Positions 23,956-32,084 of a stretch of DNA of 32,120 bases are shown in pieces. The DNA lies in contig JAJAZB010000284.1 of assembly GCA_026785975.1 (NCBI GenBank), positions 1 to 32,120 of the forward strand, given 5' to 3'. Below the pieces are notes generated by a model that saw only the letters and a list, made by a program, of their open reading frames with translations, did not search any database and was not told where the DNA came from. A program made the position numbers and the translations under genes. Source of the stretch: Cytophagaceae bacterium. GTDB taxonomy: Bacteria; Bacteroidota; Bacteroidia; Cytophagales; Spirosomataceae. Numbering within the stretch: the first letter of the stretch is position 1; each line of letters opens with the position of its first letter.

Positions 23956-24489
23956 TCAAAACAACTTCTCATTCGGCGGTTTCACGCCTTTCAGCCGCAA
24001 GTAAACCGTCGTCTGGCCACGGTGGTGGGTTTGGTGCTCGAAAGCCTTCATTAGCGCCGCCTCGCGGGACAGGTCGAAACGCCCGAATACCTTCACGCTT
24101 TCGCCCATCTGAGTGTCTTTCATGCCTTTCAGGGCATCGAGCACGAAATCATAGCTGTCCAGAACGGCCTTCGTTACGGCGGCTTTCGACTTATCCGTCG
24201 CCGTCTTTTCCATTGACCCCTGCATGGGGCTGGCCTTGCCACTGGCCGCCGCTGCAATCCCGAAATTGGCATCGGCGAGGTGGTACATCACCTCAGCAAA
24301 ACTGCGGATTTCGGGCGTAGGCTTGAAGGCGTAACCGTCGTCGGGCATGGCGTCGAGGTACTCTTTGGTGTAGACCCTGGCGCGCTCCCAGTCAGCGGTG
24401 AGTTGGGCCACGGTGGCGCGTTGCGGGCTTTGAAATCCGCTGAGGAGGAGCAGCAGGCCCGCTCCGAACGAGAGGAAAGTACGAGACAT
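23956..24489 (-). CDS. DinB superfamily protein, exported
   Basis: 177 residues. A signal peptide (SFGAGLLLLLSGFQS) is followed by a DinB-like four-helix domain: TADWERARVYTKEYLDAMPD, FAEVMYHLADANFG with the first metal-binding His, and ALMKAFEHQTHHRGQTTVYL with the His pair typical of the family's metal site. DinB-like proteins are metal-dependent and include thiol transferases; most are cytoplasmic, so the signal sequence is notable. It stands alone on its strand between two plus-strand groups, with its own promoter-like sequence. Confidence 0.88.
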   Translation of the reverse strand: MSRTFLSFGAGLLLLLSGFQSPQRATVAQLTADWERARVYTKEYLDAMPDDGYAFKPTPEIRSFAEVMYHLADANFGIAAAASGKASPMQGSMEKTATDKSKAAVTKAVLDSYDFVLDALKGMKDTQMGESVKVFGRFDLSREAALMKAFEHQTHHRGQTTVYLRLKGVKPPNEKLF

Positions 24490-24525
24490 GGGGTTTGGGG
24501 GGAGTTTTTAAGTGAAAACTAAGAA

Positions 24526-24554
24526 CAAGGTACGCGTTTTTCAGTTTTGGCAAA
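24526..24554 (-). promoter_or_regulatory. Promoter-like element before DinB gene
   Basis: On the minus strand TTTG, an 18-nt spacer and TACCTTG, close to the Bacteroidota consensus (one base short in the -7 box). It lies 37 bp before the start codon. Confidence 0.4.
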
Positions 24555-24672
24555 GTCGATGTTGAGTGGCGTTTCCAGAAATTTTTTGGCCGAAACAGAG
24601 GATTATCGTAAAAAAAGAGCTTTACTAAACAGCAACCGACCTATCCGATGAGACCCGCTTTCCTGCCTGCCT

Positions 24673-25734
24673 GTGGATTCTAAACTTTTTCTCTTTTTTC
24701 TGCTGCTGGCTTCTCCGCTCTTCGCCCAGAAAGCCGACACGACGATTACCCTGAAAGCCATCGCCGGGCTGCAGTACGACCTGCCGCGCCTCTCGGTGCG
24801 GCCCGGTACGCGTGTCACGATTCTCCTCGAAAATTACGACGACATGGCGCACAACGTGGTTGTTACCCGGCCGGGTGCCCGGCTCAACGTCGTCAACCTG
24901 GCCCTGAACGTTGGTAGTGAGAAAAACTACGTTCCCCAAACGCCCCTGGTGTTGGCCGCCACCAAAATCGTGATTCCCGGCGCGGCGGAGCGCATTACGT
25001 TTACGCTCGAAAAAGAGGGCATTTATCCCTACGTCTGCACCTACCCCGGTCATGGGTTTGTGATGTACGGGGCGCTGTACGCGACGACCAGAGCACTCCC
25101 GCCGCTCGATAAAGACCCCAATATGCCACCAACGTTGAAGCCATCGAGCGGTCACATCGACCACGGCATGACGTCCGCCTCGCCGCATCCGTTTGCCATC
25201 GAGTACCCGATGCTCTACCGAACGTTTATCGCAGGGGCCAGTCCGGCGGCGATTGTTGTGAGCCTCAGCCCCAACCTCTCGTACTGCTGGGACGCGGGGC
25301 AGTGCCGCTTGCGCTACGCCTGGGCGGGCGGCGTGGATAACGATCCCCAGTGGGACGGGAAGGGCAATAAACTGAGCAAAGCGGTCGGGCCGGTGTTTTG
25401 GCGGGAAGACTCGCTCAACTACCCGATTCGCGTGGGTTCACCCGATAAAATGCCCGTTGTTCAGTACAAAGGCTACCGGCTGCTGAACCGTTTGCCGCAG
25501 TTTCGGTACGTCGTCGATGGGGTCGAAGTGACCGAAATCATTCGCGCTTTGCCCGGCGGCAAGGGCATCGTTCGGGAGTTTTTTACGAATAAATTTTTAG
25601 GTAAACCCATCTTCTTCAAAACAAGCCCCCAGAAAAACAGCCGCTACACGAGTTCAATCGGGGCGTTCAAAAATGGTGTGTTGAAAGTGCCAACGGGCAC
25701 CATGAAATTCTCGGTCACGATTCAAAAACTTTAG
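24673..25734 (+). CDS. Secreted plastocyanin/azurin-like copper protein with C-terminal domain
   Basis: 353 residues with a GTG start. The signal peptide MDSKLFLFFLLLASPLFAQ is followed by a cupredoxin domain at 22-138. All type-1 copper ligands are visible: His60 (MAHNVVV), then Cys122, His127 and Met131 in CTYPGHGFVM. The C-terminal 200 residues (AIEYPMLYRTFIAGASPAAI, YCWDAGQCRLRYAWAGGVDN, FWRED, PQFRYVVDGVEVTEII) are a separate beta-rich domain that I know only from proteins with similar cytochrome/azurin partners. It probably carries electrons in the periplasm, with the propeller protein encoded next as a likely partner (162-bp gap). An alternative ATG at 24648 is out of frame. Confidence 0.87.
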   Translation: MDSKLFLFFLLLASPLFAQKADTTITLKAIAGLQYDLPRLSVRPGTRVTILLENYDDMAHNVVVTRPGARLNVVNLALNVGSEKNYVPQTPLVLAATKIVIPGAAERITFTLEKEGIYPYVCTYPGHGFVMYGALYATTRALPPLDKDPNMPPTLKPSSGHIDHGMTSASPHPFAIEYPMLYRTFIAGASPAAIVVSLSPNLSYCWDAGQCRLRYAWAGGVDNDPQWDGKGNKLSKAVGPVFWREDSLNYPIRVGSPDKMPVVQYKGYRLLNRLPQFRYVVDGVEVTEIIRALPGGKGIVREFFTNKFLGKPIFFKTSPQKNSRYTSSIGAFKNGVLKVPTGTMKFSVTIQKL

Positions 25735-25747
25735 AAGCGATTTACAT

Positions 25748-25860
25748 ATCGTCATGCTGAACTTGTTTCAGTATCTTCCCACTCCCCGGCCTATTGCAGC
25801 TACGGTTAAACGACTCAGTCTGCCAATTGGAAGATGCTGAAACAGGTTCAGCGTGACGAT
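25748..25860. repeat. 113-bp inverted repeat of GTCATGCTGAAC type
   Basis: 32-bp arms at 25748-25779 and 25829-25860 pair with three mismatches. The sequence type (GTCATGCTGAACTTGTTTCA) is a familiar dispersed palindrome in Bacteroidota. The right arm reaches to 37 bp before the propeller gene start. Confidence 0.8.
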
Positions 25861-25896
25861 ACCTTCGGCATGACGATACGCTCAATGATTTTAACG

Positions 25897-27354
25897 ATGA
25901 AAACAGTACTTCTTTTCCTAACGCTCCAACTGACTGCCTCTGGCTTGGCGGCCCAAACCGATACGCTGTACGTGGCCGAAAACGTGCCCCTGCCCACCGG
26001 CCTGACCGCCGAAGTGGGCGGGCTGGACGTACTGCCCGACGGACGGCTCATGGTGGCTTTTCACCGGGGCGAAGTCATGACTTACGACCCGAAAACGGGA
26101 GTTTGGAAAAAATTCGCTGAGGGTTTGCACGACCCGTTGGGCGTCCTGGCGATTTCTAATTCAGAAATTCTGGTCATGCAGCGCCCCGAACTCACCCGCC
26201 TGAGCGACACCAACGGCGATGGGCTGGCGGATGATTACCAGGTGGTTAGCGATCAGTTCGGGATTTCGGGCAACTACCACGAATTCGCTTTTGGCCCCGT
26301 GCGCGACGGTGACGGCAATTTGTACATCGCGCTTAATGCGGGTTCCAACGGCGCGGGCATCCGGCCCGAACTGCGGGGCGAATTCAACGCCCTCGGTCGG
26401 CAAGGGCGGATGTATTCCTGCGTACCGTACCGGGGTTGGGTCATGAAGATTGGAAAAGACGGGAAAACGACGCCCTACGCCCTGGGTTTTCGTTCGCCCA
26501 ACAGCCTGGGTTTCGATGCGCAGGGCCGCCTGCTGGTGTGCGACAATCAGGGCGACTGGCTCGGTACGAGCAAACTGTACCACGTGCAGGAAGGCCGTTT
26601 TTACGGACACCCGGCGAGTTTGGTCTGGAAAGATAATTTTCCCGAAATCGATCCGCTGACTTTACCCGTGGCGAAACTCGATTCACTCCGAACGCCCGAA
26701 TCCATTGCGTTTCCGCACGGCTACGTCGCTAACTCGCCGACGCAACCGGTTTTAGACAAAACCAACGGCAAGTTCGGCCCCTTTGCCAATCAGGTTTTTG
26801 TGGGCGAAATGGACCATCCGTTTTTGTTGCGCCTGTTGCTGGAGGAGGTCGACGGAGCCGTGCAGGGTGCCTGCATTCCATTTCACGTCAAAGGGTTACG
26901 CCGGGGCAACAACCGGCTCGTTTTCGCGCCGGATGGTAGCCTCTGGGGGGGCCAAACTGCCCACGGCTGGGTGGGCAACCAGGGCCTGCAACGCATTGTT
27001 TACCAGGGAGGTGAGGGGATGGAGGTACTGAATATCAGCCTAACCAAAACGGGCTTCGACCTCACTTTCACCCAACCCCTCGACCCAGCCACCGCCCTAA
27101 AACCAGAAATGTATGGGCTGAACCGGTTTTACTACGAATATCATTTAGCCTACGGCTCCAAGAAATTTGACGAACAGCCCGTGGCCGTCACCTCGGCAAA
27201 ACTGTCGCCCGATGGTAAAACCGTTTCGCTCGAACTGGCGGAACTCAAGCCGGGGTATCTCTACGAAATGACGTTGGGGAATCTGACTTCAACCAGCGGA
27301 AAAACTCCGCTTAGTCGGCTGATTTGCTACACGTTGAATCGGGTGAGGAGGTGA
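25897..27354 (+). CDS. Secreted beta-propeller, PQQ-sugar-dehydrogenase-like
   Basis: 485 residues from ATG 25897, chosen because the signal peptide (MKTVLLFLTLQLTASGLAAQ) starts there; the frame is open upstream but that part lies in a dispersed repeat. Propeller blades follow: GGLDVLPDGRLMVAFHRGEV, TRLSDTNGDGLADDYQVVSD, EFAFGPVRDGDGNLYIALNA, GFRSPNSLGFDAQGRLLVCD, NNRLVFAPDGSLWGGQTA. The C-terminal 110 residues are a beta domain of fibronectin-like character. Relatives are annotated as PQQ-dependent or membrane-bound dehydrogenase-type proteins, often near azurin or cytochrome genes, as here; the catalytic activity is not shown. Its last 26 codons are duplicated at 28157-28235. Confidence 0.87.
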   Translation: MKTVLLFLTLQLTASGLAAQTDTLYVAENVPLPTGLTAEVGGLDVLPDGRLMVAFHRGEVMTYDPKTGVWKKFAEGLHDPLGVLAISNSEILVMQRPELTRLSDTNGDGLADDYQVVSDQFGISGNYHEFAFGPVRDGDGNLYIALNAGSNGAGIRPELRGEFNALGRQGRMYSCVPYRGWVMKIGKDGKTTPYALGFRSPNSLGFDAQGRLLVCDNQGDWLGTSKLYHVQEGRFYGHPASLVWKDNFPEIDPLTLPVAKLDSLRTPESIAFPHGYVANSPTQPVLDKTNGKFGPFANQVFVGEMDHPFLLRLLLEEVDGAVQGACIPFHVKGLRRGNNRLVFAPDGSLWGGQTAHGWVGNQGLQRIVYQGGEGMEVLNISLTKTGFDLTFTQPLDPATALKPEMYGLNRFYYEYHLAYGSKKFDEQPVAVTSAKLSPDGKTVSLELAELKPGYLYEMTLGNLTSTSGKTPLSRLICYTLNRVRR

Positions 27355-27359
27355 AAGGC
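27287..27359 (+). repeat. Original 3' end of propeller gene, copy 1 of direct repeat
   Basis: 73 bp matching 28169-28241 at an offset of 882 bp with about three or four mismatches. It covers the last codons (STSGKTPLSRLICYTLNRVR), the stop and a few bases beyond. Confidence 0.9.
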
Positions 27360-27429
27360 ACGTACGTACCCATGCCGTATTTGACTTAATTTCTTAGCTT
27401 TAATGCAAGCAGGCGCGTAAATTAGCATA

Positions 27430-27954
27430 GTGAAAAACAAGTCAACCCTCTTAGATTTCGTTATCGACAGACTGACCAATTCCGTCCGGAATACCATTTC
27501 GGGCGACAGCTTTACGACTGAAGTTTTACGCCTTACAAATGCTGACCTCAAAGGAATAACGAAGAAAGCGGGCTGGAACTTTAACTGGAAAGCCGAATTG
27601 GCAGACAACACCAGGGAAGTCTTTAAACTGACGATTACCAACAACCCAAGGATTATTCAAGGATTATTGAGCCTTTCTATTGAGCCTGATCATGTGTACA
27701 TGCACTTGCTGGAAAATGCACCTTTCAATACTGGGCATGGCAAGCTTTATGAAGGTGTGGCAGGAAATTTAGTGGCTCACGCCTGTAAAGTGTCTTTCCA
27801 GCAAGGATTTGATGGCTTTGTTGCTTTCACTGCCAAGACAAAGCTCATTGCTCATTACCAGAAGACTTTGGGTGCTTCTATTTTGAGTGGTCAGCGAATG
27901 ATTATCCCAACAGGCTCCGCGCAAATCCTGGTAAACAAGTACTTTAAATCGTAA
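27430..27954 (+). CDS. GNAT-like protein, first gene of a two-gene unit
   Basis: 174 residues with a GTG start. The C-terminal half reads YEGVAGNLVAHACKVSFQQG, then GFVAFTAKTKLIAHYQKTLG and GSAQILVNKYF, which follows the acetyltransferase pattern (G-x-G-like turn plus helix, strand, then the Y..LGA segment). The N-terminal half (FTTEVLRLTNADLKGITKKA, WNFNWKAEL) is not recognised. The 57-residue ORF begins 5 bp after its stop. GNAT proteins paired with a small ORF can be toxins that acetylate charged tRNA, but the partner here is downstream and not a recognised antitoxin, so that role is only a hypothesis. The GC content is lower than that of the neighbours. Confidence 0.75.
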   Translation: MKNKSTLLDFVIDRLTNSVRNTISGDSFTTEVLRLTNADLKGITKKAGWNFNWKAELADNTREVFKLTITNNPRIIQGLLSLSIEPDHVYMHLLENAPFNTGHGKLYEGVAGNLVAHACKVSFQQGFDGFVAFTAKTKLIAHYQKTLGASILSGQRMIIPTGSAQILVNKYFKS

Positions 27955-27959
27955 AGACT

Positions 27960-28133
27960 ATGGCATACATTAAAGAACCCGAAGGCATTGACCTCATCAT
28001 TCAAAGCGAGCCGCTGACAGACCAGGCAAGACGGGAAATAAGCGATTTCATCAAAAATCACAAGGCCAAAAATTCCCAAAGTACACTGCAGAGCGCTACT
28101 AACCTGAAGAGAAAGCAGACTGTCAACGGATAA
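27960..28133 (+). CDS. 57-residue protein coupled to GNAT-like gene
   Basis: ATG 27960 opens MAYIKEPEGIDLIIQSEPLT, continues DQARREISDFIKNHKA, and ends with a basic tail (NLKRKQTVNG) before TAA. It starts 5 bp after the GNAT-like stop, so the two are co-translated or at least co-transcribed. The IKEPEGID opening and the PLT-(x)n-REISDFI helix look like a real, compact, conserved-type sequence rather than random ORF. No domain is recognised. It could be an antitoxin or a partner subunit. Confidence 0.65.
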   Translation: MAYIKEPEGIDLIIQSEPLTDQARREISDFIKNHKAKNSQSTLQSATNLKRKQTVNG

Positions 28134-28168
28134 ATTGGATAATTCTGCGCTGGCACGTGGGAACTTAG

Positions 28169-28241
28169 CTTCAACCAGCGGAAAAACGCCGCTTAGTCGG
28201 CTGATTTGCTACACGTTGAATCGGGTGAGGCGGTGAGAGGC
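28169..28241 (+). repeat. Duplicated 3' end of propeller gene, copy 2
   Basis: It matches 27287-27359, and the reading frame of the duplicate (GNLASTSGKTPLSRLICYTL) is intact to the TGA. Weaker resemblance continues on both sides (GTGGGAACTTAGC on the left; CTTAATTT...GCTTTAA on the right, near 28277). The 5' remainder of the gene is absent. The module 27430-28133 lies between the copies. Confidence 0.9.
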
Positions 28242-28320
28242 GCGGTTTAGCTATGCGTACTTGTATCAACTTTGAGCTTAATTTTTTTGCTTTAAGCAGA
28301 AGTACAAGAAATAGAGGCAA

Positions 28321-28503
28321 TTGGAAACTGCCAAGAGTAGTAGGCACAAGTTACGTTTCGCTAAACTTGCGCCAGACGGAGTTTGCGGTCAGTTACGTAA
28401 AGTGGCCATTCCACCGCATTATTTTCTCTACTACACATTTCTCAACGAAGCCATTTGGATCCTGAACCTGCTCGATCAGCGGCAGTATCCAGAGCGAATT
28501 TGA
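28321..28503 (+). pseudogene. Possible ParE/RelE-like toxin remnant
   Basis: An open frame with a poor TTG start ends RKVAIPPHYFLYYTFLNEAI, WILNLLDQRQYPERI. The ending resembles the last strands of ParE/RelE-type toxins (YYxxxxxxIxIL...DxRQxPxxI). The first half has no clear match and a complete toxin would be longer. The 531-bp gap 28134-28664 holds this and the duplicated propeller end; apart from a small palindrome at 28590-28604 (AGAAAG-CAA-CTTTCT) I see nothing else in it. Confidence 0.35.
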
Positions 28504-28664
28504 TTCCGGGCTGACGAGGGTTTGTCCCTGAATTTACGGCGTCTCGTCCCTTCCTGAAAATTAGCCTAACCCGAACTGACTTTTCCCCAAGAAAGCAACT
28601 TTCTGATTAACTTTATTCTTCATTGCGTAACTTTTCAGGGCAAACACAACCTGCCAGTTTACCC

Positions 28665-31600
28665 ATGAAAAAAACCTACCTTCTGCTCGTACTCGGCGCT
28701 CTGCTGAGTACGCATGTACAGGCGCAACCCACCGAAACCCTACTCTTGCGCGAACCGGCCCTGGGCCGTGACAAAGTCGCCTTCAGCTACGCGGGCGATC
28801 TCTGGACGGCCAACCACGACGGCTTCAACCCCCAACGCCTGACGGTGGGGCCGGGTGTAGAAACCAATCCGTATTTTTCGCCCGATGGTCAGTGGATTGC
28901 CTACACTGGCGACTACGATAATAACCCCGACGTGTACGTGATCGCGACGACGGGCGGGCAGCCCCGCCGCCTGACCTGGCACCCCGGCGCCGACGAGGTA
29001 CGCGGGTGGTCGCCCGACGGTAAACTCATCCTGTTCAACGGCGCGCAGGAAATCTATTCCCGCGCGTATCACCTGCTCACGGTGCCGTTGGCGGGTGGTT
29101 TTCCGGTACGACTGCCCCTGCCTATGGCCGAAAAAGGTTGCTACTCGCCCGACGGTGCGCGGCTGGCCTACACACCTATCGAGGATGCGTTTCGCACCTG
29201 GAAACGCTACCGGGGTGGGCAGACGACGCCCATTTGGCTGGTCGATTTGAAAACGCTGGACGTGGAAGCAGTGCCGCACGAAAACGCCTCGGATACTAGC
29301 CCGATCTGGTTGGGTGGCAACGTGTATTTTTTGAGTGATCGCAACCGCACCATGAACGTGTTTGAATACAATACCTCGACCAAACAGGTGCGGCAACTGA
29401 CGCAACACACCGACTACGACGTGAAGGCCCTCAACGGGCACGGCACCGATCTGGTGTACGAGCAGGCCGGACGGCTGCACCTGCTCAATACGGCCAATGG
29501 ACAAAGTAACACGTTGAAAATTAGTATCTCGCCCGAATTGTTGGCGCTGCGTCCGGGCTATCGGAACGTGACGAAGTTTATCCGGGAAATCAGCGCGTCA
29601 CCCACCGGCGTACGGGCGCTGATCGAAGCCCGAGGCGACATTTTTACGGTGCCGGTCAAAAAAGGAGACATTCGCAACCTGACCCGCACCGATAACGTCC
29701 ACGAACGCTTCCCGGCCTGGTCGCCGGATGGGAGCCGAATCGCCTATTTTTCGGATGCGTCGGGTGAGTACCAGTTGATGATTCAGGATCAGAAAGGCGT
29801 ATCCACGCCGGGCGAAAAACCTGCCGAAGCGATTTCGCTGGGCGGTGCTTCGTTTTATTTTTACCCAAAATGGTCACCCGACGGAAAGGGAATTTGCTAC
29901 ACCGACAAGCGTCTGAATCTCTGGTACATCGACCTCGCTACGAAGAAAACAACGAAAGTCGCCACCGACGCGTACGGCCCAATACTGGACCAGCCCGCGC
30001 TCGAACCGGCCTGGTCGCCGGATAGCAAGTGGCTGACCTACACGCAGTTGATGGATAACCACCTCCGCACGGTATTTGTGCATGAGTTGGCAACGGGCAA
30101 AAGTCACGCGGTCAGCGACGGGCGCGGCGATGCCATTTCACCGACCTTCAGCCGCGATGGAAAGTACCTGTTTTTTGCCGCCAGCACCAACGTCGGCCTG
30201 CGGACCGCCTGGCTCGATATGAGTTCATACGACCGGACCGTCAAACGCAATCTGTACGTCGTCGTGCTGAGTGCCAAAGACCCCTCGCCCTTTGCCCCGG
30301 AGAGCGATGAAGAAACCGTGAAAAAAGATTCGGCGACCACGGCTCCAGCGACGGTTGCCAAAAAAGCAGCGAAAAAAGGGGCTTCCGGTAAAGTTGACGA
30401 ACCCAAAAAGACGGATAGCGCGGTAGTCAAAGTGGTCATCGACCTGGCAAAGATCGACCAGCGCATCTTGTCGGTTCCCGCTCCGGCGGGCGATTTGCGG
30501 ACCCTGCAAGCGGCCGCCGACGGGAAGTTATTTTACCTCGAAACGCCCCCAACGGCCAGCGGCGAGGCTACGGTAAACCTGCACCGCTTCGATCTCAAAG
30601 AACGCAAAGACGAGGTTTTTCTGAGTGGAATTCAAGGATTCGACCTCAGCGCCGACGGAAAAAAACTCGTTTATTCAGCCCCGAAAGACGTGTACGGAAT
30701 CGTCGAAGCCGGTGGTAAACTGAGTCCGACGGAAGGCAAATTAACCCTGATGGCACTCGATGCATACATCGACCCCCGCCACGAATGGAAGCAAATGTTC
30801 AATGAAGTGTGGCGCCTGGAGCGCGACTATTTTTACGTACCCAACATGCACGGTCTGGACTGGGCGGCGATAAAGAAAAAGTACGAGTCTTTTCTGCCGC
30901 ACGTCGCGCACCGGGCCGATTTAAACTACCTGTTTGCCGAACTGATGGGCGAAATGGTCGTTGGCCATAATTACGTGCGCGGTGGCGATATGCCCGAAAT
31001 GAAGTCGGCTCCGGTGGGGTTATTGGGGGCGGATTATGAAATGGCGAATGGGCAGTACCGCTTCAGAACCATTTTTAACGGAGAAAATTTTAACCCCGAT
31101 CTGCGCGCACCACTCACCGAACCTGGTGTGAATGTGAAGCCGGGTGAATACCTGTTGGCAGTCAATGGACGACCGCTGCGCAGTACCGACAACGTCCACA
31201 GTTTTTTTGAAAATACGGTGGGTAAGCAAGTCACGCTGACGGTCAACAGCCAACCCAACGAAACCGGAGCGCGGCAGGTGACGGTGGTGCCCATTGCCAA
31301 CGAATTATCGCTGCGCCGCATGGCTTGGGTGGAAGGCAATCGCCGGAAAGTGGATCAACTCACCGGCGGACGGGTGGCCTACGTGTACCTTCCCAACACG
31401 AGTAGCCAGGGCTATGAATTTTTTAACCGATACTATTTCAGCCAGTTGGACAAAGAAGCCGTGATCATCGACGAGCGCTTCAACGGCGGCGGGTTCGTGG
31501 CCGATTACATCATCGACCTGCTCAACCGCCCCTTACTCAGCTATTGGGCACCGCGCGAAGGCAAGGCGTTTACGTCGCCGGGGGCTTCGATTTACGGCCC

Positions 31601-31976
31601 CAAAGTGATGCTCGTCAACGAGTACGCCGGGTCGGGTGGAGATGCGCTGCCCGCGTTTTTCCGTCGGCGCGGATTGGGAACTATCGTGGGCAAACGAACC
31701 TGGGGTGGCTTGGTGGGAATTTCGGGTTACCCGACGCTCATCGATGGGGGTAGCGTAACATCGCCGAGTTTTGCGATTTATAGTCCGGATGGTAAGTGGG
31801 AATTTGAAAACGTGGGCGGGGCCCCCGACGTGGAGGTCGAGATGTATCCTAAAACGACCCAGAACAACGCCGACCCCCAACTCGACCGGGCCGTAGAAGT
31901 AATTATGAGTGAGTTGAAAAAAACAAACTTCAAGACATTGCCTATTCCCGCTGCCCCGAATCGCGTAACCGAATAG
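28665..31976 (+). CDS. Tricorn-like S41 family protease
   Basis: 1103 residues from ATG 28665 (signal peptide MKKTYLLLVLGALLSTHVQAQ). Residues 25-560 form PD40/WD40-like propellers (FSPDGQWIAYTGDYDNNPDV, RGWSPDGKLILFNG, PAWSPDGSRIAYFSDASGEY). A Lys/Ala-rich linker occupies about 560-600. The C1 region follows, then a PDZ domain (about 805-880) and an S41 peptidase core. The catalytic residues line up with archaeal tricorn: His768 (VVGHNYV), nucleophile Ser990 (EYAGSGGDA) and Glu1048 (FENVGGAPD); the Ser-to-Glu distance of 58 residues is the same as in Thermoplasma tricorn (965 to 1023). The signal peptide puts it in the periplasm, unlike the archaeal enzyme. The role is probably peptide degradation. 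No operon partner is visible. Confidence 0.93.
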   Translation: MKKTYLLLVLGALLSTHVQAQPTETLLLREPALGRDKVAFSYAGDLWTANHDGFNPQRLTVGPGVETNPYFSPDGQWIAYTGDYDNNPDVYVIATTGGQPRRLTWHPGADEVRGWSPDGKLILFNGAQEIYSRAYHLLTVPLAGGFPVRLPLPMAEKGCYSPDGARLAYTPIEDAFRTWKRYRGGQTTPIWLVDLKTLDVEAVPHENASDTSPIWLGGNVYFLSDRNRTMNVFEYNTSTKQVRQLTQHTDYDVKALNGHGTDLVYEQAGRLHLLNTANGQSNTLKISISPELLALRPGYRNVTKFIREISASPTGVRALIEARGDIFTVPVKKGDIRNLTRTDNVHERFPAWSPDGSRIAYFSDASGEYQLMIQDQKGVSTPGEKPAEAISLGGASFYFYPKWSPDGKGICYTDKRLNLWYIDLATKKTTKVATDAYGPILDQPALEPAWSPDSKWLTYTQLMDNHLRTVFVHELATGKSHAVSDGRGDAISPTFSRDGKYLFFAASTNVGLRTAWLDMSSYDRTVKRNLYVVVLSAKDPSPFAPESDEETVKKDSATTAPATVAKKAAKKGASGKVDEPKKTDSAVVKVVIDLAKIDQRILSVPAPAGDLRTLQAAADGKLFYLETPPTASGEATVNLHRFDLKERKDEVFLSGIQGFDLSADGKKLVYSAPKDVYGIVEAGGKLSPTEGKLTLMALDAYIDPRHEWKQMFNEVWRLERDYFYVPNMHGLDWAAIKKKYESFLPHVAHRADLNYLFAELMGEMVVGHNYVRGGDMPEMKSAPVGLLGADYEMANGQYRFRTIFNGENFNPDLRAPLTEPGVNVKPGEYLLAVNGRPLRSTDNVHSFFENTVGKQVTLTVNSQPNETGARQVTVVPIANELSLRRMAWVEGNRRKVDQLTGGRVAYVYLPNTSSQGYEFFNRYYFSQLDKEAVIIDERFNGGGFVADYIIDLLNRPLLSYWAPREGKAFTSPGASIYGPKVMLVNEYAGSGGDALPAFFRRRGLGTIVGKRTWGGLVGISGYPTLIDGGSVTSPSFAIYSPDGKWEFENVGGAPDVEVEMYPKTTQNNADPQLDRAVEVIMSELKKTNFKTLPIPAAPNRVTE

Positions 31977-32027
31977 GGGTTTGAGGTTTGAAGGGTTTGA
32001 GAGTTTGAAGTTTGATTGGGTTTGTTG
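31977..32027. repeat. GTTTGA simple-sequence stretch after protease gene
   Basis: Irregular GGTTTGA/AGTTTGA units start right after the stop codon. It resembles one arm of the low-complexity hairpins seen elsewhere in the window, but no second arm is present. Confidence 0.5.
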
Positions 32028-32084
32028 GTACTGAACCTGTTTAGGACTCTGGAAAATATACATTTTCTGTCATCCCGACGTTAG

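Noticed and set aside
28253-28465. 70-codon ORF in the gap before the protease gene
   Set aside because: The composition is random-looking; the neighbouring frame ending in a ParE-like tail explains this stretch better.
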